In this document: positions 8,242 through 17,030 of the stretch, in pieces | Layout: each line of letters begins with the position of its first letter | Position numbering within the stretch: position 1 is the stretch's first letter | DNA from: an uncultured Planctomycetaceae bacterium | GTDB lineage: Bacteria > Planctomycetota > Planctomycetia > Pirellulales > Pirellulaceae | Assembly (NCBI GenBank): GCA_937862885.1 | Contig: CALMEE010000002.1 | Coordinates: 1-64,000 of the forward strand | DNA: 64,000 nt | Direction of reading: 5' to 3' | Notes under the pieces: model-generated | The model's input: only the letters and a program-made list of their open reading frames with translations | Database searches by the model: none | What the model was told of the DNA's origin: nothing | Made by a program: the position numbers and the translations under genes

Positions 8242-11200
8242 TCAGGAAACGTTACGTCGCTGGCGGCGTCGAGCCAAAGCGCAAACGCTGCCGATCAGTA
8301 GCATTCCCACACAAGACGGTTCAGGAATCGGATTGAAATTGCCGAGGGTGACTGAGTTGTTGGAGTATGTTACTTCGAAAAACCCGCCGCCTACGACATT
8401 AACTGTAGTTGATGCGTTGCTAAACACGCCACTCAAAGAGTTGGCGCTCAATATCACAAATAAGTCGGTAGAGTCAGGAACAAAACCATTCCACAAACTG
8501 ACGACTAAATTACCGTCGAGGGTGGCGCTGCCACCGACAAGCAAGTGATCGTAGCTGATGCCTTGATTCAAGCCACCGACCTCAATCAACAGACTGCCGC
8601 CACCGGCCTGTACATAACTGCCGACAATTTCCAGTTCACCTGGCGACAGTCCCGGAGCGAATGTTGCCGATGTATTCGAGACATTGCCATTGATCGTGCC
8701 GTTACCGAATACTAGGCCGCCCGTGAAATCGTTCATGGCTCCGGTCAAGTTGACCGTAGCTCCGTCGAACAAACCGAGCGAACCACCCGACTGCGTGTAG
8801 TCGCCATTGACCGTCAAACTCGTCAGGGCACCATCCAAGATCATGTTACCTGCGTTGGCTAATCCGCCGGTGAGGTTCATTGTGCGTCCGTCTCGCAAAA
8901 TGAGCGATCCAGCGATAGTGTCCAAAGTCGAATCGATCGAGATGTTCGCGGCTCGCACAGTGAAGTTCGAGTTGGCTCCGCTCAACTCGATGGCAGCGGT
9001 GGCCCCGATGGTGTTGATCAGACTCGTGGTGTTGTTCTGCACGCGAACGTTGGCACCGGCACCACCGTCGATGGCTCGCCAAGTTCCCTCGACTAACGTT
9101 CCAGCCGAAATGCTCTGAGTGATGGCACTGCCGTCAAACAACAAATTGCCGCCATTGAGTGCCTCGTAAACACCCCCGCCTTTGAATTCACCGCCTCCAC
9201 TACCGGTCAAGGTCAATGTTCCACCCGCCGCGCGAACCGTGCCCGTGTTATCAAAGGTTGCTACGCCAGCGCCAGCATTTCGCGGGTCGATGACGAGATT
9301 CTCCCCAGTTCCGGACAGGATTGTCCCCTGATTGATGATCTCCAACACATTGTTGCCGACGTTGCCGTTGCCGGAGATGATGTTATCAACGTTCGTCAAG
9401 GTTCCAGTGCCAGTGATTCGAGTCAAGTTCGTCGAAGTCAGTCGAATCGTCCCACCACCATCCAAAGTCGTGGTACCCGAATTAGAAATGGACGTGACAT
9501 TTCCCACCGTGGTTAAAAGAATGTCTCCCGAGTTAGTCAAACTGTTTTGGAGAAACAAGCTGGTGTTATTGTTCAGAACCATGTTGCCGTTGAGGGTCAC
9601 ACCGTCAAAAGTTCCTGTGCTGCTGTTCTGCAGTCGAATTTCTCCGCTGCCTGAGGTCGCAAAGGTCGTATTGCGAGCGATCAAGCCCGAGACCAGATCG
9701 ATTCGCGAACCGCCCTCAGCTCGGTAAGTTCCGCTGCCGCCGAATTCGCCCCCGGCGTTTCCGGTTAGCACGACCACACCGCCATCAAAGGCGCGCACCA
9801 GGTTCTGGTTGTCGAAGGCGATATTTCCTCCTCCCAAATTGGCCGGATCGATCGTCAGGACCTCGCCTGCCCCAGCTTGAAAAGTCCCCTGGTTAACGAT
9901 TCTCAGCAAGTTGTTGCCAATCATGCCGTTACCGGAGATTGTATTGTCAACGTTCGTCAGAAAGCCGGAGCCGGCGATTCTCGCAACATTCCCGCCCGCC
10001 AGTCGAACCGTACCGCCGCCGTCCAGCGTCGTCGTACCGGAATTTGACAGCGTAGTGGCGTTTCCAATTGAGTCTATTAAAATGTCCCCCGAGTTGGTCA
10101 GGCTCGTCGCAATCGTCATCGTCGAGTTGTTGCGTAGGACCATGTTGCCGTTGAGGGTCACATCATCAAAAGTTCCTGCGTTGCTATTCTGCAACCGAAT
10201 TTCTCCACTGCCTGAGGTCGCAAAGGTCGTATTGCGAGCGATAATCCCCGAGACCAGATCGATCCTGGAGCCCGCTTCAGCCTGATAGGTTCCAATGCCG
10301 CCGAATTCGCCTCCAGCGTTTCCGTCAAGTACGACCACACCGCCATCAAAGGCCCGCACCAAGTTCTGGTTGTCGAAGGCGATATTTCCTCCTCCCAAAT
10401 TGGCCGGATCGATCGTCAGGACCTCGCCTGCCCCAGCTTGAAAAGTCCCCTGGTTAACGATTCTCAGCAAGTTGTTGCCAATCATGCCGTTACCGGAGAT
10501 TGTATTGTCAACGTTCGTCAGAAAGCCGGAGCCGGCGATTCTCGCAACATTCCCGCCCGCCAGTCGAACCGTACCGCCGCCGTCCAGCGTCGTCGTACCG
10601 GAATTTGACAGCGTAGTGGCGTTTCCAATTGAGTCTATTAAAATGTCCCCCGAGTTGGTCAGGCTCGTCGCAATCGTCATCGTCGAGTTGTTGCGCAGGA
10701 CCAAGTTTCCGTTGAGTGTCACACCGTCAAAGGACGCCGTATTGCTATTCTGCAGTCGAATTTCTCCGCTGCCTGAGGTCGCAAAGGTCGTATTGCGAGC
10801 GATAATCCCCGAGATCAAATCGATTCTGGAGTCCGCTTCAGCCTGATAAGTTCCGCTGCCACCGAATTCGCCTGCTCCATTTCCTGTCAGCACCACAATC
10901 CCGCCGTCGAACGCGCGAACCAACCCACTATTGTTGAATGAGGCATTTTCGGTACCAATGTTGCTGGGGTCGATCAACAGGGATTGTCCACTCCCCGCCT
11001 GGACGGTCCCCAGGTTGTTAATTGACAGCAAGTTGTTTCCCAAATTTCCTGAGCCCTGAATGGTGTGATTGGCACCGTGAGTTAAAGTTCCCGATCCCGA
11101 AATAAAGGCGGTATTTGAAGCGCCGTTGAAATTAATCGTACCGCTGCCATTGATTGCGGTAGTGCCCAAAAAACTCAGGAATGTCGTATTGCCAATCGAA

Positions 11201-11604
11201 TTGATGTTGAGCGTTCCGTCATTGTTCAAAATTCCTGCACCGGCTTGGCCTGTGTTACTGATAGAGAGCGTTCGATTGTTGAGGATATTGAGCCCATCTC
11301 CCGCGTCGATGTTGAGCTGGTTGATCGTGGACGTCAAATCCATGTTCACCGTCGAGTTGCCAGCATCGCCATTATCGATGAAGACATTCCAGTTCGTTCC
11401 TCCATTCCCGTTGTTAGGGACGAAGCCACCGCTCCAGTTACCCACAGAATTCCAAATGCCGGAACCCCCACCGATCCAGTTGGTATTGGTTTGTGCTGAC
11501 AGCGAACCGGCATAGAATGCCAAAGTACAAGTAGTCGCGGCAAATAGAAGTGGCTTACATATTGCCAAGTTTAGTTTTGTTCGAGCGTGTAAACGGCAAC
11601 TCAT
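8242..11604 (-). CDS. Large PEP-CTERM surface protein with beta-helix repeats
   Basis: A 1120-residue exported protein. A signal peptide covers about residues 1-38 (basic start, hydrophobic core, cleavage near LSAQ). The body is rich in Gly, Asn, Ser and Thr, with repeated patterns such as TLDGGGTVRLAG, SLTNSGDI and GGEFGGSGTY, typical of autotransporter-like right-handed beta-helices. The C-terminus is a PEP-CTERM sorting tag: PEP, a hydrophobic stretch and a basic RRRQRR tail. Such proteins are processed by an exosortase; none is encoded in this window. Three related units of about 187 residues lie in the middle, two of them partly identical at DNA level. It may be an adhesin or matrix protein; the function is inferred only from architecture. 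Confidence 0.88.
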   Translation of the reverse strand: MSCRLHARTKLNLAICKPLLFAATTCTLAFYAGSLSAQTNTNWIGGGSGIWNSVGNWSGGFVPNNGNGGTNWNVFIDNGDAGNSTVNMDLTSTINQLNIDAGDGLNILNNRTLSISNTGQAGAGILNNDGTLNINSIGNTTFLSFLGTTAINGSGTINFNGASNTAFISGSGTLTHGANHTIQGSGNLGNNLLSINNLGTVQAGSGQSLLIDPSNIGTENASFNNSGLVRAFDGGIVVLTGNGAGEFGGSGTYQAEADSRIDLISGIIARNTTFATSGSGEIRLQNSNTASFDGVTLNGNLVLRNNSTMTIATSLTNSGDILIDSIGNATTLSNSGTTTLDGGGTVRLAGGNVARIAGSGFLTNVDNTISGNGMIGNNLLRIVNQGTFQAGAGEVLTIDPANLGGGNIAFDNQNLVRAFDGGVVVLDGNAGGEFGGIGTYQAEAGSRIDLVSGIIARNTTFATSGSGEIRLQNSNAGTFDDVTLNGNMVLRNNSTMTIATSLTNSGDILIDSIGNATTLSNSGTTTLDGGGTVRLAGGNVARIAGSGFLTNVDNTISGNGMIGNNLLRIVNQGTFQAGAGEVLTIDPANLGGGNIAFDNQNLVRAFDGGVVVLTGNAGGEFGGSGTYRAEGGSRIDLVSGLIARNTTFATSGSGEIRLQNSSTGTFDGVTLNGNMVLNNNTSLFLQNSLTNSGDILLTTVGNVTSISNSGTTTLDGGGTIRLTSTNLTRITGTGTLTNVDNIISGNGNVGNNVLEIINQGTILSGTGENLVIDPRNAGAGVATFDNTGTVRAAGGTLTLTGSGGGEFKGGGVYEALNGGNLLFDGSAITQSISAGTLVEGTWRAIDGGAGANVRVQNNTTSLINTIGATAAIELSGANSNFTVRAANISIDSTLDTIAGSLILRDGRTMNLTGGLANAGNMILDGALTSLTVNGDYTQSGGSLGLFDGATVNLTGAMNDFTGGLVFGNGTINGNVSNTSATFAPGLSPGELEIVGSYVQAGGGSLLIEVGGLNQGISYDHLLVGGSATLDGNLVVSLWNGFVPDSTDLFVILSANSLSGVFSNASTTVNVVGGGFFEVTYSNNSVTLGNFNPIPEPSCVGMLLIGSVCALARRRQRRNVS
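9802..10134 (-). repeat. 333-bp perfect internal duplication, copy 1
   Basis: Identical base for base to 10363-10695. The offset is 561 bases, exactly 187 codons, so the reading frame is preserved. Flanking parts of the same 187-residue unit have diverged, so identity is limited to this core. Confidence 0.9.
10363..10695 (-). repeat. 333-bp perfect internal duplication, copy 2
   Basis: Second copy of the core repeat at 9802-10134, in the same gene and orientation, 561 bases away. Perfect identity at synonymous positions indicates recent duplication or gene conversion. Confidence 0.9.
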
Positions 11605-12105
11605 TCTTATTCCCCTAATGCTGACTCAATGTTGTTGATGACGCTGTCGGCTGGCAGTCAAGAGCTGGCCCCATGAAACGTGTTGCCAACAAATCTCCAA
11701 CCTTTAATGCACTCCAGCCCAAAATGCCGCCATGAAATTTCGTCCATACAACTTGCGTTTTCATTCGTAATTCGAACGTCCATCCGCACACTAACTTACG
11801 ACCATCCCTGATGCTCTCTTCCATTTAGCCCAATGAAGGACTTCACTTGGAATGGCAATCTAGGCAAGATAAACTTCTAGGCGAAATCGGTTAGCAAGAA
11901 GTTGAAGGGAATTTTCCAAGAAGTCTTAAAAATCGCAAGAAAGCAAGATTTGGCCGATTCAACATTGAAAAACGTCGACTTTTGCAGCGGGAGGCGATTT
12001 TGTCGTGCGATAGAATACAATCAGTAAGCGCGACAATTGGAAAATGTCGCGTGTTCAGCAACTGTTGAGCAAAAACAGGAATTTTCGCAGAGTGTAGTGA
12101 CTCGT
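11605..12105. other. Intergenic region, nothing convincing
   Basis: About 500 AT-richer bases between the start of the PEP-CTERM protein gene and the end of the M56 peptidase gene. It must hold the promoter of the PEP-CTERM gene, but I see no clear -35/-10 pair. A 69-residue minus-strand frame at 11615-11824 has no ribosome binding site or recognisable features. Confidence 0.5.
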
Positions 12106-14160
12106 TTATTTGCGAATGGACTTCACGGCCTGTGCAATCTTGTCGCTGTAGTCTGGCCAGAGCGCTTTGGTTGATCGAGGTAGACTCAACACGTAGGTGT
12201 GACCTAGTGCAGTCTCGCCCAGGTAATCAACATTGGCCTGGGCAAACACCTTGTCTTCCCCTGGTACTGGCAAACCGAGACTAAAGTCATCAGGGAGTTT
12301 GTCGGTGGCATAACGCACGGTTACCGATGTAATGTCTTGCTTTAAATTTGTCGGGGCGTGCATTAAATAGAATTCGCTAACGCCGACTGAGAGTGTCCAA
12401 TCCTCAGGCTTGACCGACAACAGGGCCGCGATCAATTCTTGTCTGGGGGGCAGTGTCCCTGTCTCGAGTGTGACGCGTAAGCGATTCGAATCACGATGAA
12501 TGGTTTGCGTGGCCCATTTCCCTCCGGATGCGAAGATCTCGTACTCGCGTGCTTCCGACAGCAAAAACAATTCGCCCACATCCACATCTTCCCACAAGAG
12601 ACGCACTTCACCCGGTTCAAGCGTGACTTTCTGGCCTGAAGTTTGACGCTGTAAGCCAATAAATGCTGGTGGCTCTACGGCATGGGGCCGCTCCGCTCTT
12701 AAAACACGAAAAGGCACGTAATTCTGCGGATCGAATTGCGTAGGCTTGTCACCGGCATTCCGCAGTTCTAACTTGACCTTCAGAGGTTGACCGACCTGCG
12801 GCCGTGCGGTTTGTAGGGTCAAACGAGATTGCAAGCCGGAGAGTTCGGCGATCATTCCCCAATCGTCGTCAGATCCAGTTTGTTCCGTATCATCAATTGG
12901 TCCCAAGTTTTCGTGTTTATCCGCTGCAGGAATGAGCGCGTTGTTTCGCATCACATTCTCAGATAACCTCGACGTAGCTGCCACAGGCAAGAGCGTATTT
13001 GGTAGGGTCGGAACCCTTGCCGCCGACGATGAAATCCACAACCCCCCTGCTGTTAGCAGAGCCGTCGATAGAACGAGCAGTCCTGCCTGCCATTTCGTGG
13101 CTGGGTGAATGTCTTGGGGGAGCGCAATACGGCGAATGCGATCGACGAGTGCACCGCCGGATGACGATACCGCAAGAGCAGCCGAGCAACGAGTCTCCTC
13201 CAAGCGTGCCAGAGCCTTGGCCAGCGCTAGCCGATCGCCACAGACCGTTAACGCCAGATCATCACAACAGTTTTCTCGTTCTAGGCGAATCACTCGCGAA
13301 GTCCACCAGGCCGCTGGATGATAGAACAACAATGTTTCGACCAATGTCTGAACCAAGTTCATTAGCCAGTCGTGTCGTCGAATATGGGCCAGTTCATGTG
13401 CCAAGATCGATTCGACCTCATTCGTCGTCATTGCCGAAATTACGCTGAGGGGGACGATCACCACTGGTCGCCAGAACCCAACAACGCAAGGCACCGATAT
13501 TTCAACGGATTGCAACAGTCCTACGCGACTCCGCATTCCAAGCCGACGTGAGAGTTGTTCGATCAATTGGATCAGCTTAGAGTCCACCACAGGTTGGCCG
13601 CGGCGTCGCAAGCGAGTGACGTGCCACAATGCGCCCAACAACCTAACCGAAAAGACGATAACACCAACGATCCAAAATGCCGAGAGTAGGGGCATCCACC
13701 GTGCGAGGCCGAGTCCATTGGTATGCCCCGCGATGAATTGCAGCATCCAGTTATCTCGGATACCTGTGTTGACTCTACCATCCGCGTGATCTGAGTCACC
13801 AAGGACGGATAACGCAACATCGCTGTCAGGCGTCGACGAGGCTGGGTTTCGTTTAATCGCGTCCGATGACTCGCTTGTTATCGCGGAACCCGAGAGGGCA
13901 ACTGTTTGTTCACCGCGCCATCGCCCATGATCGATGTTGGCTAACAAATAGAGTAGTGTAGCGACTGGCAACAGGGCCATCATCGCCAAACACGCGCAGG
14001 AAAGTGCATATCGTGTGGTCGCAGAATTGCGACGCAACAGCCGGAGGCCGCAGTACAAGAGAAAGGCCACGGCAGCTCCTTGCCAAAGCGAATGAACGAG
14101 CGTCCAGCCGAGCACTTCGGCAATAGGGTGTTGAACAAATGTATTCCAAATCGAGTTCAT
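12106..14160 (-). CDS. M56 family membrane metallopeptidase, BlaR1/MecR1-like
   Basis: A 684-residue membrane protease, partner of the BlaI-type repressor just upstream. The N-terminal half has several membrane segments and the zinc motif HELAHIRRHD at about residue 255, followed by a further conserved ENCCDD segment. After another membrane segment (about 350-370), the C-terminal half is an extracytoplasmic domain with an Ig-like pattern (PLKVKLELRNAGDKP), not the penicillin-binding sensor of BlaR1. So the sensed signal is probably not a beta-lactam. In the family, the activated protease leads to cleavage of the repressor. The start overlaps the repressor stop as ATGA, indicating coupling. 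Confidence 0.88.
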   Translation of the reverse strand: MNSIWNTFVQHPIAEVLGWTLVHSLWQGAAVAFLLYCGLRLLRRNSATTRYALSCACLAMMALLPVATLLYLLANIDHGRWRGEQTVALSGSAITSESSDAIKRNPASSTPDSDVALSVLGDSDHADGRVNTGIRDNWMLQFIAGHTNGLGLARWMPLLSAFWIVGVIVFSVRLLGALWHVTRLRRRGQPVVDSKLIQLIEQLSRRLGMRSRVGLLQSVEISVPCVVGFWRPVVIVPLSVISAMTTNEVESILAHELAHIRRHDWLMNLVQTLVETLLFYHPAAWWTSRVIRLERENCCDDLALTVCGDRLALAKALARLEETRCSAALAVSSSGGALVDRIRRIALPQDIHPATKWQAGLLVLSTALLTAGGLWISSSAARVPTLPNTLLPVAATSRLSENVMRNNALIPAADKHENLGPIDDTEQTGSDDDWGMIAELSGLQSRLTLQTARPQVGQPLKVKLELRNAGDKPTQFDPQNYVPFRVLRAERPHAVEPPAFIGLQRQTSGQKVTLEPGEVRLLWEDVDVGELFLLSEAREYEIFASGGKWATQTIHRDSNRLRVTLETGTLPPRQELIAALLSVKPEDWTLSVGVSEFYLMHAPTNLKQDITSVTVRYATDKLPDDFSLGLPVPGEDKVFAQANVDYLGETALGHTYVLSLPRSTKALWPDYSDKIAQAVKSIRK

Positions 14161-14546
14161 GGTTTACCCTTTTCCAATTCATCAATCAATTTGCGAATTT
14201 CAGCCAACTCAGCCGGGGTCGACTTGCGGGCTGTTAAGGCCTGTACTACTAACTGTTGAGCGGAGCCAGCAAAAACCTGTTCCAGTAACTCCTTCACGAT
14301 TCGCCGCTGAGTCTTTTGGCGACTGATGGCGGGAGAGTAAATATGCGAGCGGCTGGATGCATCGCGCGTGAGCAAGCCTTTGTCAAACATGATTTGCATT
14401 AGCTTGAGCGTTGTCGTGTATCCGGTCCCGCGTTCCGGCTCCAGAGCGTCCTGAACCTGCCGCACGGTCGACGGCCCGCGTTCCCACAAAACGTGCAAGA
14501 TCGCCATTTCTGCCTCGGTCGGCTTGGACGTGGAACGTTTGTTCAT
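14157..14546 (-). CDS. BlaI/MecI/CopY family transcriptional repressor
   Basis: A 129-residue winged-helix repressor: the TEAEMAILHVLWERGPSTVRQV segment and the YTTTLKLMQIMFDKGLL recognition region are typical, and the C-terminal helices serve dimerisation. It should repress its own operon until cleaved through the M56 protease encoded downstream. The start is the ATG at 14546, the first position giving the normal family N-terminus; the frame can be read to 14582 but those codons are not conserved-looking. A strong promoter with two dyads lies about 90 bases upstream. Confidence 0.92.
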   Translation of the reverse strand: MNKRSTSKPTEAEMAILHVLWERGPSTVRQVQDALEPERGTGYTTTLKLMQIMFDKGLLTRDASSRSHIYSPAISRQKTQRRIVKELLEQVFAGSAQQLVVQALTARKSTPAELAEIRKLIDELEKGKP

Positions 14547-14631
14547 GCGGTATTTACTCCTGACTTTGAATCCGATTGACATCCTGCGACTGGCTCGCGT
14601 ACCCAGCTACGATTCACCGTCGGAAATGACA

Positions 14632-14674
14632 TTCTACGAAATAGTTCGTATGTTGTCAACGAAGATTTTCGTAA
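14632..14674 (-). promoter_or_regulatory. Promoter with two operator dyads for the BlaI/M56 operon
   Basis: On the minus strand: TTGACA (14655-14660), a 17-base spacer, TAGAAT (14632-14637). Two dyads overlap it: TACGAA-N4-TTCGTA at 14636-14651, and ACGAA-N4-TTCGT at 14660-14673, with centres 23 bases apart. One covers the -10 side of the spacer and the other the -35 box and its upstream flank, the arrangement expected for a dimeric repressor. The transcript leader would be about 80 bases. Confidence 0.75.
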
Positions 14675-14806
14675 TTTTAGCAAAAAAATGAAGATTTGAA
14701 CTTTAGCTTCGAACGCACCAATTCTAAGTCGATGTTTTCCGCGGGTGATTGCAGGTGCAGCGAGTTTGGCGCGAGATCCTACCTTCAGCCAGCGGGCAGG
14801 ATTTTT

Positions 14807-15760
14807 CTAGCTGAGAGAATCTGCTGGTTTGATCACTTGGGACGAAGAAATTTTTGCTTTCGTTTGTGACCGTGGGTGAGCCTTTTCGTAGACTGAGCGG
14901 AGGTTGGCTGTGCTGAGGTGCGTATAGATTTGCGTCGTAACCAAGCTCTTGTGTCCGAGCAATTCTTGTACGCTACGAATATCGGCGCCTCGATCAAGCA
15001 AATGCGTGGCGAAGCTGTGGCGTAATGTATGCGGCGAAGTACGCAAATCCAAACCGCTTAGTTTCAAATACTTTTCTAGCATGCGTCCGATACTTCGTGT
15101 CGTGATGCGGTCACCATATTTGTTGACGAACACCGGTGACAACCCGCGCTTTCCAGACTTCCTGGAAAGTCGGCGCACATTTAACCAACGTTTTAGCGCG
15201 CGGCAGGCGTAGGTGCCCAATGGTGCCAGCCTCTCCTTTTTACCTTTGCCGCGTACGCGCAGTAATCCTTGTTTAAAATCGACGTCTTCGTCATTCATGC
15301 CAACGAGTTCGCTGACCCGCAGTCCTGCCGAGTACATCGTTTCTAAGATGGCGCGGTCCCGCAAGCCGAACGCTTCGTTGGCCGGTGGGGTATTCAACAA
15401 TGTGCCGATTTGTTGCGTTGTTAGAAAGTGGGGTAGTTTGCGACGCTTGCGCGGGTTGCGTAAGGGTTTGGCTGGGTTATCGCGTACCAGCTTATTTCGT
15501 TGAGCATATTTAAAAAAGCTGCGTAACGACGCTAGGCGACGGCTGATCGATGTTTCGGCGTAACCGGCTTCATGCAACGCGGCTACATAGTCGCGCAGCT
15601 CTAACGGCGTCAGTTCTGATGGGTGGGGCACGCTACCTAATGTCGCGACCAAATATTCCAGAAGGCTATCCAGGTCTTCGCGATACGACTTGATCGTTAA
15701 GGCTGAAGCGTTTCGCTCGACCTTTAAATATCGCAAGAACCCAGCAACCGCTTCCACCAT
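14807..15760 (-). CDS. Tyrosine recombinase, XerC/XerD type
   Basis: A 317-residue site-specific recombinase, probably for chromosome dimer resolution. The SAM-like N-terminal domain (about 1-90) is followed by the catalytic domain with all key residues: Arg in AGLRVSEL, Lys in GKGKKER, HTLRHSFATHL, LGHKSLVTT and the nucleophile Tyr in TQIYTHLS. Length and architecture match Xer proteins rather than phage or integron integrases, and no mobile element surrounds it. The ATG at 15760 is preferred over a TTG at 15772. XerC versus XerD cannot be decided by eye. Confidence 0.9.
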   Translation of the reverse strand: MVEAVAGFLRYLKVERNASALTIKSYREDLDSLLEYLVATLGSVPHPSELTPLELRDYVAALHEAGYAETSISRRLASLRSFFKYAQRNKLVRDNPAKPLRNPRKRRKLPHFLTTQQIGTLLNTPPANEAFGLRDRAILETMYSAGLRVSELVGMNDEDVDFKQGLLRVRGKGKKERLAPLGTYACRALKRWLNVRRLSRKSGKRGLSPVFVNKYGDRITTRSIGRMLEKYLKLSGLDLRTSPHTLRHSFATHLLDRGADIRSVQELLGHKSLVTTQIYTHLSTANLRSVYEKAHPRSQTKAKISSSQVIKPADSLS

Positions 15761-15923
15761 AAAACACCTCAAGCAGCGGACCGGCGTCCCAAACGTCTGC
15801 TTTCACTTTTCCAGCTTGCAAAGCGATTGCGCCGATGATAAATCGCTATCAAACAATTGGCTCGCATGCAGCCAGTAGGCGGAGGGGTTGATTGCTTAAC
15901 GGAAATAACTCGAATCATCGACA

Positions 15924-16181
15924 TTAGTCGAGATCGAACAAGTCTTCCATTTCGTTGTTGTCGACAGAATAGGTAGCACTCTCTTTTACGGCTGGTTTCT
16001 TGGAGAGGTGCCGCACTTTTTGGCTCAAAACGGCGGCATCGTACCAATTGAAGCTCAACTCAGGATTTGACGCAAATCGCCCCAATGTTCTCAAGGCTTC
16101 GCTTCGCTGGTCATCGTTGAACAGGATGACATAACGTTCTTCGCCTTTGACTAGTGCTAACACATTGATGTCGCCTGACAC
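15924..16181 (-). CDS. Small conserved protein of unknown function
   Basis: An 85-residue soluble protein starting with GTG, preceded by GGAG six bases upstream, which decides the start. It has a hydrophobic core pattern (INVLALVKGEERYVILF), a helical middle and an acidic tail (NNEMEDLFDLD). It lies 163 bases upstream of the Xer gene on the same strand, so the two may be co-transcribed. I do not recognise the family; the composition and start signal support a real gene. Confidence 0.6.
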   Translation of the reverse strand: MSGDINVLALVKGEERYVILFNDDQRSEALRTLGRFASNPELSFNWYDAAVLSQKVRHLSKKPAVKESATYSVDNNEMEDLFDLD

Positions 16182-17030
16182 AAACTACTCCGAGGTTGAC
16201 TGCTTGATAAAGTGCATGGATCTCGTTGATAGATCAGTTCTTAATATCGGTTTCTCAACGCAAATCTTTACAGCGCAGTTGTATTTCCATGACCTGCGAG
16301 CGAGTTTCCCGCCGCTTAAGTCGCTAAAACTTGCATTAGTCGAACCGCTTGCTGGCGAAATTCATGCTACTAGCTGCCTGGAGGTACATTATGAGTTGAT
16401 TGTTGGATTAGCTCCATGTCGACGGAAACAGGCCTTTCGCTAAGTGACGCGTTCACATACGGCCTCGACATTCCCATAAACGAGTTGACCTACATCCGCG
16501 CCGACAATTGCGCAGTCGTTCTAACCAACACGACCGAAAATGCCGTCAAAATGTTCAATCCAATCAACTGATTGCGCAGATTTTGGTGCATTCCTAGCGT
16601 TATTTTTGAAAAAAGAATGTCCCCGATGGGTCGCAGCTTGCGCTCATCTTAGTTGCTGGCATTTCTGTTGCCGGATTAGCAGAAAGCTTTAGATACGCGG
16701 CCTAAGGCTTGGCGGCCAAGAGAGCGTTGCGGCTGGCGGGTCAGGGATCTTGGATGCCGTATGCACAGGTTCGGCTACAGTCTCAAAACACTTTTTTGAA
16801 TTGAGCATACAGACTTTGCTTTTTGTCAAATTTGTCGGCTGAAGTGATCGGCGGGTAATCAATCAAAACAACCATCGAATTTTTGGCCGCGGATCAATCC
16901 TTTGCTTAATAAACCTGTAACTTTTGCTGGGTGGCACCTTCATGAAATGGTGGATAAATTGGCTTGTACGTGGATTGGATAGTTGAAACTTCGTTCGCGA
17001 TGGACTAGATTTTGTCAATGGAGACATCTC
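16182..17030. other. Long intergenic region, nothing convincing
   Basis: About 850 bases between divergent genes. Open frames on both strands are short and have no good start sites. It should contain promoters for the small protein gene (left) and the caspase operon (right). No RNA gene or strong hairpin was recognised. Confidence 0.5.

Noticed and set aside
9332-10846. Three similar antisense frames of 124-131 codons inside the PEP-CTERM gene
   Set aside because: They are the reverse side of the internal repeats of the real gene and lack start signals.
14807-15760. Mobile-element integrase
   Set aside because: Length and motifs fit Xer recombinases and no attachment sites, cargo or phage genes are nearby.
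16147-16443. 98-codon frame opposite the small protein gene
   Set aside because: Overlaps the better supported minus-strand gene start and has no ribosome binding site.
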